Assembly: GCA_003533785.1 (NCBI GenBank)
Contig: DQCR01000068.1
Coordinates: forward strand, 16,115-35,097
Direction: 5' to 3'
Source of the DNA: Flavobacteriaceae bacterium
Lineage (GTDB): Bacteria > Bacteroidota > Bacteroidia > Flavobacteriales > Flavobacteriaceae
DNA: 18,983 nt
The position numbers and the translations under genes are program-made. How positions within the stretch are numbered: the first letter of the stretch is position 1; every line of letters starts with the position of its first letter. The notes beneath the pieces are model-generated. The model ran no database searches. It was not told the origin of the DNA and saw only the letters and a list, made by a program, of their open reading frames with translations. Positions 15,295-18,983 of the stretch are shown piece after piece.

Positions 15295-15309
15295 CAAAAA
15301 AGAAACCAA

Positions 15310-16833
15310 ATGTCTGAAAAGGCCCTTTTAATGATCTTAGACGGCTGGGGGAATGCTACTCGCAAAGAAGCCTCCGCTGTGGACCAAGCACACACCCCTT
15401 TTATCGATTCCTTGTATAAAGACTATGCCTTCAGCACCTTACGAACGGATGGCGAGCACGTAGGACTGCCCAAAGGACAGATGGGAAACAGCGAAGTAGG
15501 CCACATGAATCTGGGGGCGGGAAGGCTCGTCTACCAAGACTTGGCGCGAATTAATACCGTTGTCGAAGAGGGAAAACTAAAAGAACAAGCCGGATTGCAA
15601 AAAGCAATTGCTTACGCAAAGCAGAATGAAAAACCCATTCATATCCTAGGCTTGCTGTCCGACGGAGGCGTTCATGCCCATATCAATCACTACGAAGCCA
15701 TGATAACTGCGCTGGCAACCAGCGAGGTTCCTTTTTATATTCACGCCTTCAGCGATGGTCGGGATGTTGCTCCAAAATCAGGGGCAGGTTTTGTCCAGCA
15801 ACTCAACCGGCTTTTGGAAGAAACGCCAGGGCAATTGGCCAGTGTTATTGGTCGCTACTATGCCATGGACCGAGACCAGCGCTGGGAACGCGTCCAAAAA
15901 GCCTACCAACTTCTAGTAGATGGGAAAGGAAATCCCACCACCGATTTTGTCGCAACGATGGAAGAAAACTACCTAGCCGGAACGACCGATGAATTTATGG
16001 AGCCGCTGGTCGGGCTAAATAAATCCGGTGAGCCACGTGCCACCCTTCATGAAGGAGATGTTGTTATTTTTATGAATTTCCGAACCGACCGCGGTCGGCA
16101 ACTCACCCAAGCCTTGACCCAGCAAGCCTACCCAGATTGGGAGATGAATCCCCTCCCCTTGTATTATCTGACCTTGACCAATTATGATGAAAATTTTGAA
16201 AATATTCAGGTTCTTTTCGACAAAGAAAATCTAAAAGACACTCTGGGTGAAACCCTATCTAAAGCGGGAAAAACACAAATACGAATTGCTGAAACAGAGA
16301 AATACCCGCATGTCACCTTCTTTTTTAATGGCGGTCAAGAAGCCCCCTACCAAGGAGAGCAGCGCATTTTGTGTCCCTCACCAAAAGTAGCCACCTACGA
16401 CTTGCAACCCGAGATGAGTGCCTTCGAAGTTCGAGATAAGATTATTGAAGCAATAGAAACAAACACCCCCGACTTTATTTGTCTCAATTTTGCCAATCCC
16501 GATATGGTGGGCCACACCGGAGACATGGCTGCTGCCATAAAAGCCTGTGAAACCGTGGATCAGTGCGCTGAAAAGGTCATCGCAGCGGCTTTGAAAAAAG
16601 ACTATGTAACCTTAGTAATCGCCGACCATGGCAATTGTGATATAATGTTTAACGAAGACGGGAGTCCGCACACCGCCCACACCACCAACCCCGTTCCTTT
16701 TATATTGGTTGATAATAAAAAACGGAAGGTGAATGCAGGCGTATTAGGAGATATTGCACCAACTGTATTAGATTTGTTGCATATCCCTCAGCCCAAAGCC
16801 ATGACTCAACACTCTTTATTACAGAAAAAATGA
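15310..16833 (+). CDS. gpmI: 2,3-bisphosphoglycerate-independent phosphoglycerate mutase
   Basis: GpmI interconverts 3- and 2-phosphoglycerate in glycolysis with two Mn ions. The protein has 507 residues, normal for the family. D11 in MILDGWG and the nucleophile S61 in GQMGNSEVGHMNLG supply one metal site and the phospho-serine. The phosphatase domain ends with ADHGN and the HTAHTTNPVPF region, which give further metal ligands; FSDGRDV and RYYAMDRD mark the inserted transferase domain. The frame could start at 15223, but the ATG at 15310 matches the family and lies after the promoter box. The stop codon overlaps the start of the next gene (ATGA). Confidence 0.98.
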   Translation: MSEKALLMILDGWGNATRKEASAVDQAHTPFIDSLYKDYAFSTLRTDGEHVGLPKGQMGNSEVGHMNLGAGRLVYQDLARINTVVEEGKLKEQAGLQKAIAYAKQNEKPIHILGLLSDGGVHAHINHYEAMITALATSEVPFYIHAFSDGRDVAPKSGAGFVQQLNRLLEETPGQLASVIGRYYAMDRDQRWERVQKAYQLLVDGKGNPTTDFVATMEENYLAGTTDEFMEPLVGLNKSGEPRATLHEGDVVIFMNFRTDRGRQLTQALTQQAYPDWEMNPLPLYYLTLTNYDENFENIQVLFDKENLKDTLGETLSKAGKTQIRIAETEKYPHVTFFFNGGQEAPYQGEQRILCPSPKVATYDLQPEMSAFEVRDKIIEAIETNTPDFICLNFANPDMVGHTGDMAAAIKACETVDQCAEKVIAAALKKDYVTLVIADHGNCDIMFNEDGSPHTAHTTNPVPFILVDNKKRKVNAGVLGDIAPTVLDLLHIPQPKAMTQHSLLQKK

Positions 16834-17390
16834 AAAAAATAGTCTTCCTTATCTTCCTCTTTCTCACTGCTTGTGGACCAACAATAGAGCCTCCCAAACC
16901 CCTGCCTGTCACTGAACAAACCACCTTTGAAGAAGGAACTCCCTACATCATTGGCGCCATCAATCGCGCAAATTTATTGACCTATGCTCACAGCCAATGG
17001 TTTCAAAAAGAATACGATTTTTTTAAGCTCAATACCGATTGGGTTGAAGAGATGAAACCCTATGCCCAGGGACTTCAGTACCAATTGTTTTTGGGAACTT
17101 GGTGTGAAGACAGCCAACGCGAAGTACCCGCTATGTTCAAAATATTGGATGCCTTGGGAATGCAAGACCAAGACATTCTCATCTATTCCATGGACGAGGA
17201 CAAAGTCACTCCTCAACAATATGAAAAAGGCTTGAATATCATTAATATCCCCACATTAATTTTCTATAAAGACGGGCAAGAAATGAATCGTATTGTTGAA
17301 TTTCCAGTGGAGTCCTTGTACAAAGACATGGCCAAAATCCTCAAAAGCGAACCCTACCAAGACGCCTACTACGATCTTGTCCATCCATGA
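16830..17390 (+). CDS. Thioredoxin-fold lipoprotein with a CxxS motif
   Basis: The 186-residue protein has a lipoprotein signal peptide with lipobox LTAC (lipidated C15), so it is anchored in a membrane facing the periplasm. The rest has a thioredoxin-like fold: FLGTWCEDSQREVP near 87-100 places the active-site W91-C92-E-D-S95, and NIPTLIFYKDGQE has the cis-proline P141 opposite. The second Cys of CxxC is replaced by Ser, so simple dithiol-disulfide exchange is unlikely; a monothiol, isomerase-like or binding role is possible. I recall similar WCxDS proteins in other Bacteroidota, so this is probably a family trait rather than decay. It overlaps gpmI and map by 4 bases each. Confidence 0.85.
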   Translation: MKKIVFLIFLFLTACGPTIEPPKPLPVTEQTTFEEGTPYIIGAINRANLLTYAHSQWFQKEYDFFKLNTDWVEEMKPYAQGLQYQLFLGTWCEDSQREVPAMFKILDALGMQDQDILIYSMDEDKVTPQQYEKGLNIINIPTLIFYKDGQEMNRIVEFPVESLYKDMAKILKSEPYQDAYYDLVHP

Positions 17391-18199
17391 TTTTAAAAAC
17401 GCCAGAAGAAATTGAGCGCATCCGGGAAAGTGCATTGATTGTCTCCCAAACCCTTGGGATGCTTGCTTCAGAAATCAAACCCGGAGTAACCACTATTGCA
17501 TTGGATCGCATGGCCGAAACCTTCATTCGGGATCACGATGGAGTGCCTGGTTTTTTGGGTTTGTATAATTTTCCCAATACGCTCTGTGTGAGCCCCAATG
17601 CACAAGTAGTCCATGGCATCCCCAACGATATTCCCCTGCAAGAAGGCGATATTTTGTCTGTCGATTGTGGTGTATTAAAAAATGGTTTCTACGGAGACCA
17701 CGCCTATACCTTTCCCGTGGGTGCCATTGAGGCTGAAGTTGCCCAATTGCTTGCCGTAACCAAAGAATCTCTTTACCTCGGAATTGCGGAATTCAAAGCC
17801 AACAACCGGGTGGGCGATGTGGGACACGCCATCCAACAATATACGGAGGCAGCGGGGTATGGCGTGGTGCGTGAATTGGTGGGGCACGGCCTTGGGGCCG
17901 TGATGCACGAAGCCCCAGAAATGCCCAATTACGGCCGACGCGGACGAGGAAAACAATTTAAAGAAGGATTGGTTGTGGCCATAGAACCCATGATCAACCA
18001 AGGCACCAAACGCATTAAGCAGCTAAAGGACGGCTGGACGATCTTAACCGCCGATGGCAAAGCCAGTGCCCACTTCGAACACAATGTAGCGATTGTCAAC
18101 GGACAACCCGAATTGCTCTCCACCTTCGATTACATCTATGATGCCTTGGGGATTCAAAGCAATGAAGAAGCCCCCTTCCGAAAAAACACAAGCCAATGA
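17387..18199 (+). CDS. map: Type I methionine aminopeptidase
   Basis: Map removes the initiator methionine from new proteins. All five metal ligands are visible: D93 in SVDCG, D104 in YGDHAY, H167 in VGHGLG, E200 in AIEPMI and E231 in HFEHNVAIV. H76 in VVHGIP and H174 in VMHEAPEMPNYG are the other conserved histidines. The 270-residue length is normal for type I without an N-terminal zinc domain. The start ATG overlaps the stop of the thioredoxin-like gene and the stop overlaps the methyltransferase start, so the three are coupled with gpmI in one operon. A functional link between Map and its neighbours is not evident. Confidence 0.97.
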   Translation: MILKTPEEIERIRESALIVSQTLGMLASEIKPGVTTIALDRMAETFIRDHDGVPGFLGLYNFPNTLCVSPNAQVVHGIPNDIPLQEGDILSVDCGVLKNGFYGDHAYTFPVGAIEAEVAQLLAVTKESLYLGIAEFKANNRVGDVGHAIQQYTEAAGYGVVRELVGHGLGAVMHEAPEMPNYGRRGRGKQFKEGLVVAIEPMINQGTKRIKQLKDGWTILTADGKASAHFEHNVAIVNGQPELLSTFDYIYDALGIQSNEEAPFRKNTSQ

Positions 18200-18945
18200 A
18201 AGGGATTCTTGCCCTGTTCCCCCGGCCTTTTTTAATTCGGATGAGTCTCCTCTTCCGACCCCTGCTTCGGTGGTGGTTCCAAGGCGATCGCTTCAAAGAC
18301 CCTATTGACGGGAGAAGCTACCGGAAATTTCTCCCTTACGGCTACCGTCAGCTCCGCCCTAACGCGCTCTGTCCTGGTACCCTTTCCCTAGAACGACACC
18401 GCTTGTTGTGGCTCTATCTGGATCGGCAAACCGATTTCCTAACAAAAAAGCTGTGCGTGCTGCATGTCGCCCCCGAGCAAGCCTTTTTTCAACAGTTCAA
18501 GACCTTTTCACATTGGGACTACACCACCACCGATTTGCACTCCCCCTTGGCGGATATTAAAGCCGATCTCACCGCCCTTCCCTTTGCAGACGAAAGCTTT
18601 GATCTGATCTTCTGCAACCACGTTTTGGAGCACATCCCCGAGGATGCCAATGCCCTAGCAGAACTCTATCGTATCCTACGAAAAGGCGGCACCGCCATCT
18701 TGCAGGTACCCCTAGAGGAGGACCGCATCACCACCTTCGAAGATGCTTCCATCACCCACCCCAAGGAACGGTCTGAAGCCTTTGGCCAATACGACCATGT
18801 GCGCATTTATGGACAAGACTATTACCAACGCCTAGCAGCCGCTGGTTTTCAAGTGCAGGCTGTAGATCTTTTTTCCCAGCTGTCCGAAGAAGAAATCCAG
18901 CGCTATGCCCTCCAAAAAGAACGCATCCCAGTGGGGGTGAAATAG
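18196..18945 (+). CDS. Class I SAM-dependent methyltransferase
   Basis: This 249-residue protein has the Methyltransf_11 pattern: DLTALPFADESFDLIFCNHVLEHIPED with the post-I and motif II acids, then LYRILRKGGTAILQVP. Motif I reads VLHVAPE in place of the usual hydrophobic-D-x-G-x-G, so the glycine-rich SAM loop is absent. Before it, the region GRSYRKFLPYGYRQLRPNALCPGTLSLERHRLLW resembles an N-terminal zinc knuckle of related Bacteroidota proteins from memory, but here only one cysteine is left. The substrate is unknown. It is the last gene of the gpmI operon, starting in the map stop codon. Its base composition is higher in G+C (32 of 60 bases from 18541) than genes at the left of the window. 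Confidence 0.85.
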   Translation: MKGILALFPRPFLIRMSLLFRPLLRWWFQGDRFKDPIDGRSYRKFLPYGYRQLRPNALCPGTLSLERHRLLWLYLDRQTDFLTKKLCVLHVAPEQAFFQQFKTFSHWDYTTTDLHSPLADIKADLTALPFADESFDLIFCNHVLEHIPEDANALAELYRILRKGGTAILQVPLEEDRITTFEDASITHPKERSEAFGQYDHVRIYGQDYYQRLAAAGFQVQAVDLFSQLSEEEIQRYALQKERIPVGVK

Positions 18946-18983
18946 TATGTTTAGAAACCCTCAAAGGGGCCACCCACAATTCT

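Noticed and set aside
15225..15395. N-terminal extension of the rsgA frame
   Set aside because: It would cross the divergent promoter region and the gpmI start, and RsgA proteins begin at MQEGIVYRSTG-like sequence.
18958..18968. Short hairpin CCCTCAAAGGG as a terminator
   Set aside because: The stem is only four base pairs and no T-run follows in the visible sequence.
18947..18983. Possible start of another plus-strand gene after the methyltransferase
   Set aside because: An ATG at 18947 is open to the window edge, but only 12 codons are visible, so it cannot be judged.
1..18983. CRISPR arrays, tRNA or rRNA genes, insertion sequences, phage or defence genes
   Set aside because: No repeat-spacer pattern, no cloverleaf or rRNA sequence, and no transposase, integrase or nuclease-type protein was seen; all long frames are assigned to other families.

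Overview
This window reads as a stretch of ordinary, very gene-dense chromosome from a member of the Bacteroidota, most likely the Flavobacteriales. The evidence is: protein families in their flavobacterial forms (short HTH-less BirA, type I MurB, Psd of the FGS type, FtsH with the AWYLPEER segment, type I Map); the gene runs ddl-coaD and rsfS-ftsH-LUD-cdsA-psd, which I recall from flavobacteria; Bacteroidota-type promoter boxes of the form TANNTTTG; and little Shine-Dalgarno signal in front of starts. I cannot assign a genus. Almost every base is coding, and there is no gene-free stretch over 300 bases. The longest are the divergent gaps of about 60 to 100 bases. I saw no tRNA, rRNA, CRISPR array, insertion sequence, phage gene or integrase.

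Layout. (1) 1-1944: the 3' end of ddl (cell wall) and coaD (CoA) run forward, meet a Nudix hydrolase tail to tail, and the Nudix gene is divergent from pyrE (pyrimidines). (2) 1941-5081 and on to 7132: birA runs backwards, divergent from a five-gene block rsfS-ftsH-LUD protein-cdsA-psd. This block joins ribosome silencing, membrane proteolysis and phosphatidylethanolamine synthesis. (3) 7116-9749: valS on the minus strand, divergent from a small exported DUF1573 protein. (4) 10171-11514: a secreted bilobed aspartic protease with a PDZ domain on the minus strand, divergent from a class I aminotransferase followed by murB. (5) 13843-15224: rsgA-dtd on the minus strand, two translation quality genes. 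(6) 15310-18945: gpmI, a thioredoxin-like lipoprotein, map and a methyltransferase, in which each gene starts inside the stop codon of the one before (three ATGA overlaps).

The genes are mostly housekeeping: cell wall precursors (ddl, murB), cofactors and nucleotides (coaD, birA, pyrE), lipids (cdsA, psd), translation and ribosome maturation (rsfS, valS, rsgA, dtd, map), glycolysis (gpmI) and proteolysis (ftsH, PDZ protease). Several reading frames can be extended upstream beyond their true starts (valS, DUF1573 gene, protease, dtd, rsgA, gpmI). Starts were chosen by family alignment from memory and, for valS and gpmI, by promoter boxes that lie inside the longer frame.

I did not find a new biological system. 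The observations most worth checking are small: repeated or palindromic sequences in the divergent promoter regions, a possibly leaderless rsgA transcript, a two-lobed single-chain retropepsin-PDZ protein, a CxxS thioredoxin-like lipoprotein, and a methyltransferase whose SAM motif I and N-terminal cysteine pattern look degenerate.
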